Source: Mycolicibacterium rufum
GTDB taxonomy: Bacteria > Actinomycetota > Actinomycetes > Mycobacteriales > Mycobacteriaceae
Assembly (NCBI RefSeq): GCF_022374875.2
Contig: NZ_CP092427.2
Span: 3,844,001 to 3,908,000 of the forward strand
DNA length: 64,000 nt
Direction of reading: 5' to 3'
The notes beneath the pieces were generated by a model. That model did not search any database. It was given only the letters and a program-made list of their open reading frames with translations, and had not been told where the DNA came from. Position 1 is the first letter of the stretch, and the number at the start of each line of letters is the position of its first letter. Position numbers and translations under genes: made by a program. This document shows, piece after piece, positions 37,872 to 45,776 of the stretch.

Positions 37872-38936
37872 CACGATGAGCGCCGAGACCGCCAGCACCG
37901 GCCGGTACCCGCTGCTCATCAGCGGTGCCACCACCAGGGGGCCGGCGATCTGCCCGACGGAGTAGCCGACGGTCAGGAGGGCGACCGCACCGCGGGTGCC
38001 CAGCAGCCGGCCCTCGGCCACCGCGAGCGTGCTCACCCCGATGAACGTCCCGCCGAACAACAGCGCGCCGGTGATGCTGGCCGCACTGCCGCCCAGACAG
38101 GCCAGCGCGATCCCGGCGGCCTGCAGCGCGAGCGCCGCGGTCAGCATGGCGGGCCGTCCCAGCCGCGTCCCGAGCCGCGCCCACAGGGCCGCCGAGGGGA
38201 GGACGGCCAGGCCGACCACCAGCCAGACGCCGGTGCCCAGCGCGCCGGGGGAGTCCTGGGCCACCGCGGCCACCAGGAAGGTACCGGCAATGATGTACCC
38301 GACGCCCTCGAGCGTGTAGCCGGTGAACAGCAGCGCGAATCGTGCCGTGCCGGCGCGGTGCACCTGAGCCCGCGCCGTCCCGGTCGTCGCCGTCACGCGC
38401 AGCGGACGCACCCACCAACCGGCCGCCGCCAGCACCGCGGCCAGGCCGGCCGCCGCCCACCAGGCCGCGCGCCAGTCGTCGGTGGGCAGCGCGAGCACCA
38501 TGGCCGCCGACGCCGCGATGCCCGCACCGACTCCGCCGAATCCCCGGCCCGCCTTCTCCGGTAACCGCTCGAGCAGCGTGTTGACCGCGACGACGAACAC
38601 GACCGCACTCGCGAAACCCGCTGTGGTGCGCAGCGTCAGCCACGCGGACAGATTCACCGTCATCGTCATCGCGGCCATACTCGCCACGATCGCGACCAGC
38701 GCCACCCGGCACGCCGTCGCCGACCGGGCCAGCCGCGGCGACAACGTCGTGGCCACCGCACCGCCCAGGTACCCCACGTAGTTCGCGGTCGCCAGATGGC
38801 CGGCGGCCTGCGCGGTCAGTCCGGCCTGCGCCGTCATCAACGGCAGGATCGGGGTGTACACGAACCGCCCGACGCCCATGGCGGCCGCGAGCGCGGCGGC
38901 GGTGGGCAGCACCCCGGTGTGCAGATGTCGTCGCAT
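37719..38936 (-). CDS. MFS transporter (YbfB/YjiJ-like)
   Basis: A 405-residue transporter with about 12 hydrophobic segments. MGVGRFVYTPILPLM in the first segment, then ATANYVGYLGGAVAT, are marks of the YbfB/YjiJ-like MFS group. The substrate is unknown; related proteins are predicted exporters of small molecules. The last 40 or so residues (from about GRQPRARLV) are hydrophilic, Arg/Gly-rich and read antisense to the LysR gene, so they are probably a non-conserved tail. It starts at ATG 38936, only 9 nt after a strong 16-bp hairpin in its own leader. The MBL gene lies upstream on the same strand. Confidence 0.85.
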   Translation of the reverse strand: MRRHLHTGVLPTAAALAAAMGVGRFVYTPILPLMTAQAGLTAQAAGHLATANYVGYLGGAVATTLSPRLARSATACRVALVAIVASMAAMTMTVNLSAWLTLRTTAGFASAVVFVVAVNTLLERLPEKAGRGFGGVGAGIAASAAMVLALPTDDWRAAWWAAAGLAAVLAAAGWWVRPLRVTATTGTARAQVHRAGTARFALLFTGYTLEGVGYIIAGTFLVAAVAQDSPGALGTGVWLVVGLAVLPSAALWARLGTRLGRPAMLTAALALQAAGIALACLGGSAASITGALLFGGTFIGVSTLAVAEGRLLGTRGAVALLTVGYSVGQIAGPLVVAPLMSSGYRPVLAVSALIVSLAALTAAAVGILGRQPRARLVDLQRRTAAGEFVDDRPHGGPVLAGPPHE

Positions 38937-38945
38937 CGCTCCAGC

Positions 38946-38988
38946 GTGAGCGCCGCATCCGGTCCCCGACCAGGACCGGATCGCTCAC
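38946..38988 (-). promoter_or_regulatory. 16-bp stem-loop directly before the MFS start
   Basis: ATCCGGTCC (38957-38965) pairs with GGACCGGAT (38973-38981) around a 7-nt loop, and GTGAGCG (38946-38952) pairs with CGCTCAC (38982-38988) after a 4-nt bulge. On the minus strand it ends 9 nt before the MFS ATG. It could hold the ribosome site, end the MBL transcript or act as an operator; a coding role is excluded by position. Confidence 0.6.
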
Positions 38989-39007
38989 AGCTGCAAGGCG
39001 TTTCCTC

Positions 39008-39667
39008 TCAGAAGTCGGTGCCGTTCTCCGGCTCCAGCACGCGGAAGTCGGTGTCGGTCATCTCCGAGAGGCGGCCGTAGAAGATCGGCCGCGCAACCGG
39101 ATCGATGATCGCCTGGTGAATCGGGACCGCGTGGGTCGGGTTGACCGCGCGCAGATAGTCCACCGCCTCGGAGATCTTCATCCACGGCGCCGCCGCCGGG
39201 GTGGCCAGTACGTCCACCGGTTCGTCCGGCACGAACAGCGCGTCGCCCGGATGCATCAGCTTCGCGGCGTGCTCTCCGTCGCCGACGAGATACGAGATGT
39301 TGTCGATGACAGGGATTTCCGGGTGGATCACGGCGTGCTGCCCGCCGACCCCGCGGACGGTGAGATGCCCGATCGACAACTGATCACCGACATGCACGGC
39401 CTGCCACGGGCCGCCGAGCTGTGCCGCCGTCTGCGGATCGGCATACAGGGCCGCCTGCGGGTTGGCCTCCAGCAGGGCGGGCAGCCGCTCGGTGTCCGCA
39501 TGGTCGGGATGCTGGTGGGTGATCAGGATCGCCGACAGGCCGGTGATGCCCTCGAAACCGTGGGAGAAGTTGCCGGGATCGAAGAGCACCGTGGTGTCGC
39601 GGCCGGGCGCCGAGGAGTCCGAAAAGCTCGCCAACAGGCAGGAATGGCCGAAATGTGTGAGCTGCAT
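39008..39667 (-). CDS. UlaG-like metallo-beta-lactamase-fold protein
   Basis: A 219-residue small MBL-fold protein. MQLTHFGHSCLL gives the first metal-ligand histidine, ILITHQHPDHADTERL the HxHxDH signature, and LMHPGDALFVPD and PIHQAIIDPVA the later ligands. This pattern is that of the UlaG/YtkL-like hydrolases. The substrate is unknown. Start ATG 39667 is divergent from a secreted-protein gene, sharing a short AT-rich promoter (CACAAT on this strand, 6 nt before ATG). It may be cotranscribed with the MFS gene downstream, unless the hairpin between them ends the transcript. Confidence 0.85.
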   Translation of the reverse strand: MQLTHFGHSCLLASFSDSSAPGRDTTVLFDPGNFSHGFEGITGLSAILITHQHPDHADTERLPALLEANPQAALYADPQTAAQLGGPWQAVHVGDQLSIGHLTVRGVGGQHAVIHPEIPVIDNISYLVGDGEHAAKLMHPGDALFVPDEPVDVLATPAAAPWMKISEAVDYLRAVNPTHAVPIHQAIIDPVARPIFYGRLSEMTDTDFRVLEPENGTDF

Positions 39668-39702
39668 GCCTCTATTGTGGGGCGCAGGGGGAGTGGGGGG
39701 TA

Positions 39703-40371
39703 GTGCAGGTGCGATGGATGGCGACGCTGGCTCTGGTGGTCTCCGGTCTGTTGGTGACGCCGGGCGGGGCGCACGCGGTGCCGGGGTTCTGTCCGCCCAT
39801 CTGCGACGCGATCCCGGACTCCGCCTGGATCGAGCCCGGCTCCCTGCCGCTCGCGCCGATCTACCGGTGGCCCGCCCTGATCGGGGTCGCCGTCACCGCG
39901 CCGGCGCCGAGGTTCGAGTTCGAGTCGTGGTGCGTCACCCCGGCCTCGACCACCGACCCACGCCGCTACGCCGTCGCCGCCCGCGCCGCGGTCCCCAACC
40001 CGGACGGCCAGTGGAATCTGCAGGTGCAGGTCATCCACTGGCGCGGTGACACCCTCACCGGGGGCAAGGCCGCCCTGGAAACGCTGGAGAAGGCGCGCAT
40101 CGCGCTGGCCACGTGTCACCTGACCGGGCCGGGAGCGTCGCCGTCGCTCACCACCAGCGAGGTCGACCGGATCGCGACGGTGATCACCGACGCGGGCAGT
40201 CGCGTCATGCACGCCTACCTGCTCGCCGACCCGGCCAGCAGCACCGTCGTCGAGGTTGCCCTGTGGACGACGCTGCCCACCCAGGTCGAGTGGCGCGCGC
40301 CGTCCGACGCGGAGGTGCTCGACGCGATGGCGGCCCCGCTGTGCACCGCCTACCTGGGCTCGTGCCGGTGA
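39703..40371 (+). CDS. secreted protein of unknown function
   Basis: A 222-residue protein with a clear Sec signal peptide ([18 protein letters not shown]..., cleavage probably after AHA near residue 25). The mature part begins [11 protein letters not shown] and contains cysteines in [31 protein letters not shown], so disulfide bonds outside the membrane are likely. I recognise no domain. Translation may begin at GTG 39703 or 39709. It is divergent from the UlaG-like gene and precedes purS; the M. tuberculosis gene at this place (Rv0787) may be its counterpart, which I am not sure of. Confidence 0.75.
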   Translation: MQVRWMATLALVVSGLLVTPGGAHAVPGFCPPICDAIPDSAWIEPGSLPLAPIYRWPALIGVAVTAPAPRFEFESWCVTPASTTDPRRYAVAARAAVPNPDGQWNLQVQVIHWRGDTLTGGKAALETLEKARIALATCHLTGPGASPSLTTSEVDRIATVITDAGSRVMHAYLLADPASSTVVEVALWTTLPTQVEWRAPSDAEVLDAMAAPLCTAYLGSCR

Positions 40372-40394
40372 CGCGACGCCAGAGTCGCCGCAGG

Positions 40395-40400
40395 TAGAGT
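40395..40400 (+). promoter_or_regulatory. -10 element of purSQ
   Basis: TAGAGT ends right at the GTG of 40401 and 6 nt before the GTG of 40407. The leaderless spacing picks 40407 as the purS start. Confidence 0.55.
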
Positions 40401-40406
40401 GTGCGC

Positions 40407-40649
40407 GTGGCAAAAGTGGTGGTGCATGTCATGCCGAAGGCGGAGATCCTCGACCCGCAGGGTCAGGCGATCGTCGGCGCGCTGGGTCGGCTGGGGTTCG
40501 ACGGGGTGTCAGATGTGCGGCAGGGCAAGCGATTCGAGCTCGAGATCGACGACTCGATCGCCGACGAGAAGCTCGCCGAGATCGCCGAGTCGTTGCTCGC
40601 CAACACCGTGATCGAGGACTGGACCGTCACCCGGGAGGCCGACGCATGA
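40407..40649 (+). CDS. purS: FGAM synthase subunit PurS
   Basis: An 80-residue protein that bridges PurQ and PurL in the three-part formylglycinamidine synthase of Gram-positive-type bacteria. [20 protein letters not shown] and [12 protein letters not shown] are the family's conserved blocks, and [11 protein letters not shown] closes it. It corresponds to Rv0787A. GTG 40407 is chosen over GTG 40401 by the -10 spacing. Its stop overlaps the purQ start (ATGA), which fits the need for matched amounts. Confidence 0.95.
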   Translation: MAKVVVHVMPKAEILDPQGQAIVGALGRLGFDGVSDVRQGKRFELEIDDSIADEKLAEIAESLLANTVIEDWTVTREADA

Positions 40650-41317
40650 CCAGGGTGGGCGTGATCACATTTCCCGGGACGCTCGACGACATCGACGCCG
40701 CCCGCGCGGTGCGGCTGGTCGGCGGCGAACCCGTGAGCCTGTGGCACGCCGACGCCGACCTCAAGGGCGTCGACGCGGTGATCGTCCCCGGCGGGTTCTC
40801 CTACGGCGACTACCTGCGCTGCGGCGCGATCGCTCGCTTCGCGCCCGTGATGGGAGAAGTCGTTGCGGCTGCCGGACGGGGCATGCCGGTGCTGGGCATC
40901 TGCAACGGCTTCCAGGTGCTGTGTGAGGCCGGTCTGCTGCCCGGCGCCCTGACCCGCAACGCCGGCCTGCACTTCATCTGCCGTGACGTGTGGCTCGAGG
41001 TCGCGTCGAACACATCGGCCTGGACCACACGCTACGAGCAGGGCGCCGATCTGCTGGTCCCGCTGAAGTCGGGCGAGGGCCGGTACGTGGCCGGCGCGGA
41101 CGTGCTCGACGAGCTCGAGGGCGAAGGCCGCGTCGTGTTCCGCTATCGGGACAACATGAACGGCTCGATGCGCGACATCGCCGGCATCAGCTCGGCCGAC
41201 GGCCGCGTCGTCGGCCTGATGCCGCACCCCGAGCACGCCACCGAGGCGCTGACCGGCCCGTCGGATGACGGGCTGGGGATCTTCTACTCGGCGCTCGACG
41301 CGATATTGGTGTCCTGA
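40646..41317 (+). CDS. purQ: FGAM synthase glutaminase subunit PurQ
   Basis: A 223-residue class I glutamine amidotransferase that feeds ammonia to PurL. The nucleophile is Cys86 in [11 protein letters not shown]; His and Glu of the triad are in MPHPEHATE near the C-terminus. [13 protein letters not shown] and [15 protein letters not shown] are PurQ-specific. Overlapping purS by ATGA, it forms a two-gene unit; PurL is encoded 5.7 kb further on, on the same strand. Confidence 0.96.
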   Translation: MTRVGVITFPGTLDDIDAARAVRLVGGEPVSLWHADADLKGVDAVIVPGGFSYGDYLRCGAIARFAPVMGEVVAAAGRGMPVLGICNGFQVLCEAGLLPGALTRNAGLHFICRDVWLEVASNTSAWTTRYEQGADLLVPLKSGEGRYVAGADVLDELEGEGRVVFRYRDNMNGSMRDIAGISSADGRVVGLMPHPEHATEALTGPSDDGLGIFYSALDAILVS

Positions 41318-41409
41318 CCCCGGTACCCGTCCGCTGGCGCGAACGGAGCGTACTGATCCGCGCGCTGCGGCTGTGGCGGACGCGCAACCCGCGCACGTTC
41401 CGCGACAAG

Positions 41410-42207
41410 GTGCGGTACAAGATGCTGCGTGATCACCGCACGCTGGTGGTGACGTTCGCCGACAAGGCCGCGGTGCGTGGCTACGTCGCCGCGGTCGCCG
41501 GCGAGCGCTATCTCCCACGGGTGTACGCGATTCTCGACGAGCCTGCGGCGCTGGCCGACATCATGTTGCCCGCGGCCTACGTGGTGAAGCCGACGCACGG
41601 CAGCGGGGCGGCCATCGTCGTCTCCGAGCGGGCGCCGCGCGAGGCCCGGCTGCCGACCGAGACCGGAAGCTGGGTGTATTCGCATGTCCGGCCCGACGCG
41701 GCGCCGCCTGCTGACCTGATCAGGATCGCGCAGGGATGGACGGCGCAGCTCTACGGTCAAGGGCCCAACCGGGAGTGGGTGTACGGACAGATCCCGCGGC
41801 GAGTGATCGTCGAAGAGTTGCTGACCGGTGGCGACGGCGGGGTACCCGACGACTACAAATTCTTCGTCTTCCACGGCGCGTGCGCGTTCGTCCAGGTGGA
41901 CCAGGGCCGGTTCGGTAGGCGCACCCAGGATTTCTTCACCGTCGACTGGCAGCACCTCCCCCTGCGGGGCAGCGCGCCGTGCGCGCACTCCGAGCCGGCG
42001 AAGCCCGCTCGGCTCGCCGAGATGATCGAGGTGGCCGAGAAGCTCAGTCGAGAAACGGATTTCCTGCGGGTTGACCTGTACGACACCGGCGAGAGGGTCG
42101 TCGTCGGGGAGCTGACCAGCTTCCCCGCCGGAGGGGACAGCCCCTTCGATCCCGAGTCGTTCGACCTCGAGTTCGGCCGCCGGTGGACGGTGCCGCGCCG
42201 CTACTAG
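41410..42207 (+). CDS. TupA-like ATP-grasp protein
   Basis: A protein of at least 265 residues from the ATP-grasp family typified by TupA of teichuronopeptide synthesis. RYKMLRDHRTLVVTFADK and YVVKPTHGSGAAIVV (ATP-grasp lysine) are at the N-terminus, VIVEELLTGGDG and DDYKFFVFHG in the middle, and FLRVDLYDTGERVVVGELTS carries the Mg-binding acids. Such proteins form peptide-like or sugar-amide bonds on surface polymers. The start is uncertain: the reading frame is open upstream and encodes LRLWRTRNPRTFRDKV, which fits the family, but no ATG, GTG or TTG exists between 41318 and 41409. This gene is not part of the M. tuberculosis pur region as I remember it. Confidence 0.8.
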   Translation: MRYKMLRDHRTLVVTFADKAAVRGYVAAVAGERYLPRVYAILDEPAALADIMLPAAYVVKPTHGSGAAIVVSERAPREARLPTETGSWVYSHVRPDAAPPADLIRIAQGWTAQLYGQGPNREWVYGQIPRRVIVEELLTGGDGGVPDDYKFFVFHGACAFVQVDQGRFGRRTQDFFTVDWQHLPLRGSAPCAHSEPAKPARLAEMIEVAEKLSRETDFLRVDLYDTGERVVVGELTSFPAGGDSPFDPESFDLEFGRRWTVPRRY

Positions 42208-42223
42208 CGCGGCCGCCGTTGAC

Positions 42224-42283
42224 GCGAGCGTGCGCGAAATGCCCGAATGCAGCGGCGTGTCGGGTGCAGACACGCACGCTCGC
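42224..42283. terminator. hairpin between convergent TupA-like gene and encapsulin
   Basis: GCGAGCGTGCG (42224-42234) is perfectly complementary to CGCACGCTCGC (42273-42283), with extra pairing CCCGA/TCGGG inside. It sits between convergent genes and resembles a repeated intergenic hairpin of rapid-growing mycobacteria that I remember. Confidence 0.65.
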
Positions 42284-42295
42284 CGGGAGAAGGGG

Positions 42296-43093
42296 TCACG
42301 GGGTCAGGGCGACCGAGGCCTCGGCGGTGTAGCACAGGAACGTCAGGGTCTCCTGCAGGTACAGCTGCACCGTGTCCGCGTCGTGCGACAGATAGCCGAT
42401 CGCGACGTCGGTACCCAGCTGCAGATCGAAATCGCCGCCGCGCGTCGACAAGACGAAGGCGCCGTCGATGGCGGGCGCCCAGATGATGTCGCCGTCGACG
42501 AGCCGGTTGATGTGCTCGAGGATCGGATACCCGTGCGCGGTGGTCTCCGCGACGCGGGTGTACACGTCGGCCGACAGCAGCACCGCGTAGGGCCCGTCCA
42601 CCCCGGCGAGCCGCAGCTCGCTCAGCGCCTGCGCAATGACGTCGGGGATCTCGCGCGGGTCCTCGGGGAGCGCCAGCGCCGGGTTGGAGCTGCACTTGCG
42701 GATCCCGCCGATCGACGCCGCCTCGTAGCCCTCGAAGATCGCGCGATCCTCGGCGAAGGCGAGCTTCCTGGCCGCCTCCTTGACCGCGTCCCAGTCCGAG
42801 TCCTGGGACCCGCGCTCGACGTCGTCGATGTCGATCCGCTTGACGGTGAACGGAACGCGCAGACGCACCAGCGGCCGGGCCTCGCGCAGGTGGGCGATCA
42901 CCCCGTCACCGGGCGCGGTCACGTCGATCAGATGTCCGGTGCTCACCGCGGCCGTCACCGGACCGCCGGGCTCGCTGACGTCGACGACCCGGCGACCGGC
43001 GATGTGCCGCTTGAAGGTTCGCGTCGCCTCCTGCTCGATCTCCTTCCACGCCTCGTCGGGGATCGGCGCCAGTTCCCGATACAGGTTGTTCAT
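42296..43093 (-). CDS. enc: encapsulin nanocompartment shell protein
   Basis: A 265-residue family 1 encapsulin with HK97 phage-capsid fold, matching Rv0798c (CFP29). MNNLYRELAPIPDEAWKEIE and TFKRHIAGRRVVDV form the N-terminal arm that binds cargo tails; VPFTVKRIDIDDVERG, the E-loop, and DLQLGTDVAIGYLSHD with a C-terminal LYLQETLTFLCYT complete the pattern. About 60 copies should assemble into a shell of some 24 nm. The ATG overlaps the stop of the DyP peroxidase gene (ATGA), so shell and cargo are made together. No separate promoter is seen. Confidence 0.97.
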   Translation of the reverse strand: MNNLYRELAPIPDEAWKEIEQEATRTFKRHIAGRRVVDVSEPGGPVTAAVSTGHLIDVTAPGDGVIAHLREARPLVRLRVPFTVKRIDIDDVERGSQDSDWDAVKEAARKLAFAEDRAIFEGYEAASIGGIRKCSSNPALALPEDPREIPDVIAQALSELRLAGVDGPYAVLLSADVYTRVAETTAHGYPILEHINRLVDGDIIWAPAIDGAFVLSTRGGDFDLQLGTDVAIGYLSHDADTVQLYLQETLTFLCYTAEASVALTP

Positions 43094-44082
43094 TGGGGGT
43101 GTCCTTTCAAACTGCCGATGACCAACGAGCCGGTGGAGTGCGCCGGTGCCGACGGAAGCGGCGGGGGATCGTCGAGGAAGTCCTGGATCGGGGTGAAGAA
43201 GAGCGAACCGGTGATCGCCGTCGAGAACTCCAGGATGTGGTCGGTGTTGCCCGGCGGACGGCCGATGAACATGTTGCGCAACATCTCCTCGGTCACCGCG
43301 GCAGCGCGCGAATACCCGATGAAGTAGGTGCCGAACTCGCCGCGGCCGATCTCACCGAAGGGCATGTTGTGGCGCACGATCTTCAGCTCGTTGCCCGCGT
43401 CGTCCTCGATGACATTCAGCGCCACATGCGAATTCGCCGGCTTCACCGCGTCGTCGAGCTCGATGTCGTCGAGCTTGGTGCGGCCGATGACACCCTCCTG
43501 CTCCTCGGTCGTCAACGCCTTCCACGCCGCCATGTCGTGCAGGTACTTCTGCACGTGCACGTAGCAGCCGCCCGTGAAATCGGCGTCCTCGTCCCCGATC
43601 CGGGTGGCGCTGTCGGCCAGCGGGCCGTCGGGGTTCTCGGTGCCGTCGACGAAGCCCAGCAGGTCCCGGTTGTCGAAGAACTTGAAGCCGTGCGTCTCGT
43701 CGACGATGGTGATCGGTCCCATCGCGTCGACGATCTTGGTGGCCAGCTCGAAGCAGACGTCCATCGACTCGGCCCGGATGTGGAACAGCAGATCGCCCGG
43801 CGTCGACGGGGCCTGGTGCCGACCGCCGTCGAGCGCGACGAAAGGATGCAACTCGGCCGGCCGCGGTCCGGAGAACAGCCGGTCCCAGGCGTCGGACCCG
43901 ATCGAGGTCACCACCGACAGGTTCTTGCTGGGGTCGCGGAACCCGACCGCGCGGACCAGACCCGCGATGTCGCCGAGCGCGTCGTGCACCGCCTGCTCGC
44001 CGCCCCGATCGATGGTCGCGACGAGGAAGATGGCCGCCGGCGTCAGCGGTGCGAGGACCGGCTGCGGCAGGGGAGCGGGCAC
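43090..44082 (-). CDS. dyp: dye-decolourising peroxidase, encapsulin cargo
   Basis: A 330-residue haem peroxidase of the DyP family (Rv0799c position). The distal GxxDG motif is in LLGFVDGTENP and the proximal haem histidine in KPANSHVALNV; the distal arginine is in FGEIGRGEFG-FIGYSRA. After a Pro-rich linker (DDPPPLPSAPAHS) the C-terminus TGSLVIGSLKG is a cargo-loading peptide of the GSLxIGSLK type, which docks inside encapsulin. It starts with GTG 44082, with a -10 6 nt upstream, and heads the two-gene operon. It should oxidise organic compounds with H2O2, possibly at low pH in host or soil stress. Confidence 0.96.
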   Translation of the reverse strand: MPAPLPQPVLAPLTPAAIFLVATIDRGGEQAVHDALGDIAGLVRAVGFRDPSKNLSVVTSIGSDAWDRLFSGPRPAELHPFVALDGGRHQAPSTPGDLLFHIRAESMDVCFELATKIVDAMGPITIVDETHGFKFFDNRDLLGFVDGTENPDGPLADSATRIGDEDADFTGGCYVHVQKYLHDMAAWKALTTEEQEGVIGRTKLDDIELDDAVKPANSHVALNVIEDDAGNELKIVRHNMPFGEIGRGEFGTYFIGYSRAAAVTEEMLRNMFIGRPPGNTDHILEFSTAITGSLFFTPIQDFLDDPPPLPSAPAHSTGSLVIGSLKGHPQ

Positions 44083-44088
44083 CGTCTG

Positions 44089-44094
44089 ACCCTA
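44089..44094 (-). promoter_or_regulatory. -10 element of the DyP-encapsulin operon
   Basis: TAGGGT on the minus strand, 6 nt before GTG 44082; leaderless spacing that supports this start. Confidence 0.5.
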
Positions 44095-44134
44095 AATCAT
44101 GATCAACTCCGGTGATCGACCAAGATGGAGAACC

Positions 44135-45394
44135 ATGGCGGCTGATGCGCAGGGTCTGTGTGAGTTCATCGACGCGTCCCCGTCGCCGTTCCACGCCTGC
44201 CGCACGGCGGCGCGGCGCCTGCTCGACGCCGGCTTCACCGAGGTCTCCGAGGGCGACGCGTGGAGCGGTACCGGCGACTACTTCGCCGTGCGTTCGGGTT
44301 CGCTGATCGCGTGGCGGGCCCGTGAGGACAGCCGTGCGCTGCCTTTTCGTATCGTCGGCGCCCACACCGATAGCCCGAACCTGCGGGTCAAGCAGCACCC
44401 CGACCGGGCCGTGGCGGGGTGGCGGATCGTCGCGCTGCAGCCCTACGGCGGCGCATGGCTGAACTCCTGGTTGGACCGGGACCTCGGCATCAGCGGCCGG
44501 CTCTCCGTACTTGACGGCAACACCGTCGACGACGTCCTGGTGCGCATCGACGACCCGGTGCTGCGGCTGCCGCAGCTGGCCATCCACCTCTCCGAAGACC
44601 GCAAGGGTGTCGAACTGAATCCGCAGCGGCACGTCAACGCCGTCTGGGGCGTCGGTGACCGCCCACGCTCGTTCCTCGACGTCGTCGCCGAGCGCGCCGG
44701 GGTGGCCGCCGACGCGGTGCTCGGCTTCGACCTGATGACCCACGACCTCAACCCGTCGCGGCTCGCGGGCATCGACCGCGACCTCGTCAGCGCGCCGCGC
44801 CTGGACAACCAGGCGACCTGCTACGCCGGGCTCGAGGCGTTCCTGACCGCCGAGCCGGCCGGGCACGTGCCCGTCCTCGTGCTGTTCGACCACGAAGAGG
44901 TGGGCTCGCAGTCCGACCACGGCGCCCAGTCCGACCTGCTGCTGACCGTGCTCGAGCGCATCACACTGGCGGCCGGCGGCGGGCGTGAGGACTTCCTGCG
45001 GCGCTGCTCGACGTCGATCGTGGCGTCCGGGGACATGGCCCACGCGACGCATCCGAACTACCCGGAGCGGCACGAACCGGGCCATCTGATCGAGGTCAAC
45101 GGCGGCCCGGTGCTCAAGGTGCAGCCGAACCTGCGGTACGCGACCGACGGCCGCACCGCCGCCGCGTTCGCACTGGCCTGCGATCAGGCCGGCGTGCCGC
45201 TGCAACGCTACGAGCACCGGGCCGACCTGCCGTGCGGATCGACCATCGGACCGATGACCGCCGCGCGCACCGGTATCCCCACCGTCGATGTCGGCGCCGC
45301 GCAGCTGGCGATGCACTCGGCGCGCGAGGTGATGGGCGCCGCCGACGTCGCCGCCTACTCCGCCGCGCTGGCGGCGTTCCTGTCACCGGCCTGA
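44135..45394 (+). CDS. pepC: M18 aspartyl aminopeptidase
   Basis: A 419-residue cytoplasmic zinc aminopeptidase that removes N-terminal Asp/Glu (Rv0800 position). Zinc ligands and catalytic residues are visible in [14 protein letters not shown] (His, Asp), [17 protein letters not shown] (Glu pair) and [10 protein letters not shown] (last His). [12 protein letters not shown] is the family's N-terminus. ATG 44135 is chosen over an upstream ATG at 44099 because GGAG lies 6 nt before it and the family start is recovered. It is divergent from the DyP operon with only 52 bp between them. Confidence 0.95.
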   Translation: MAADAQGLCEFIDASPSPFHACRTAARRLLDAGFTEVSEGDAWSGTGDYFAVRSGSLIAWRAREDSRALPFRIVGAHTDSPNLRVKQHPDRAVAGWRIVALQPYGGAWLNSWLDRDLGISGRLSVLDGNTVDDVLVRIDDPVLRLPQLAIHLSEDRKGVELNPQRHVNAVWGVGDRPRSFLDVVAERAGVAADAVLGFDLMTHDLNPSRLAGIDRDLVSAPRLDNQATCYAGLEAFLTAEPAGHVPVLVLFDHEEVGSQSDHGAQSDLLLTVLERITLAAGGGREDFLRRCSTSIVASGDMAHATHPNYPERHEPGHLIEVNGGPVLKVQPNLRYATDGRTAAAFALACDQAGVPLQRYEHRADLPCGSTIGPMTAARTGIPTVDVGAAQLAMHSAREVMGAADVAAYSAALAAFLSPA

Positions 45395-45396
45395 CC

Positions 45397-45402
45397 TAAC
45401 CT
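45397..45402 (+). promoter_or_regulatory. -10 element of the VOC-protein gene
   Basis: TAACCT then 7 nt then ATG 45410; it begins directly after the pepC stop. Confidence 0.45.
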
Positions 45403-45409
45403 CGGGTGC

Positions 45410-45757
45410 ATGTCACTCGATGTCGCGATGATCACCATCGACTGTTCGGATCCCGACGCGCTCGCCGGCTGGTGGGCCGAAGCGGTCGGGGGAGACGTGA
45501 ATGCCGTTGCGCCAGGCGAATTCGTGATGGTCGCCCGCCAGTCGGGCCCCACACTGGGCTTCCAGAAGGTGCCCGACCCGACGCCGGGCAAGAACAAGGT
45601 GCACGTCGACTTCCACACCGCCGACAAGGAGACCGAGGTGGCACGCCTGGTCGCCCTCGGCGCGCGGGAGACCGGGCGGCACAGCTTCGGCCCGGAATTC
45701 GACTGGGTCGTGCTCGCCGACCCGGAGGGCAACGCGTTCTGCATCGCCGGCGGGTAG
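45410..45757 (+). CDS. glyoxalase/VOC-superfamily protein (Rv0801-type)
   Basis: A 115-residue single-domain vicinal-oxygen-chelate protein. DVAMITIDCSDPDALAGWW is the usual N-terminus of the small glyoxalase-like group, KVHVDFHTADKETEVARL the middle, and VVLADPEGNAFCIAGG the C-terminal strand with its conserved Asp-Pro-Glu-Gly-Asn. The motif is often kept in members without known enzyme activity. It may be a resistance or ligand-binding protein. It is placed as in M. tuberculosis after pepC. Confidence 0.85.
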   Translation: MSLDVAMITIDCSDPDALAGWWAEAVGGDVNAVAPGEFVMVARQSGPTLGFQKVPDPTPGKNKVHVDFHTADKETEVARLVALGARETGRHSFGPEFDWVVLADPEGNAFCIAGG

Positions 45758-45776
45758 CCGCTGGCAAGATCTCCTC

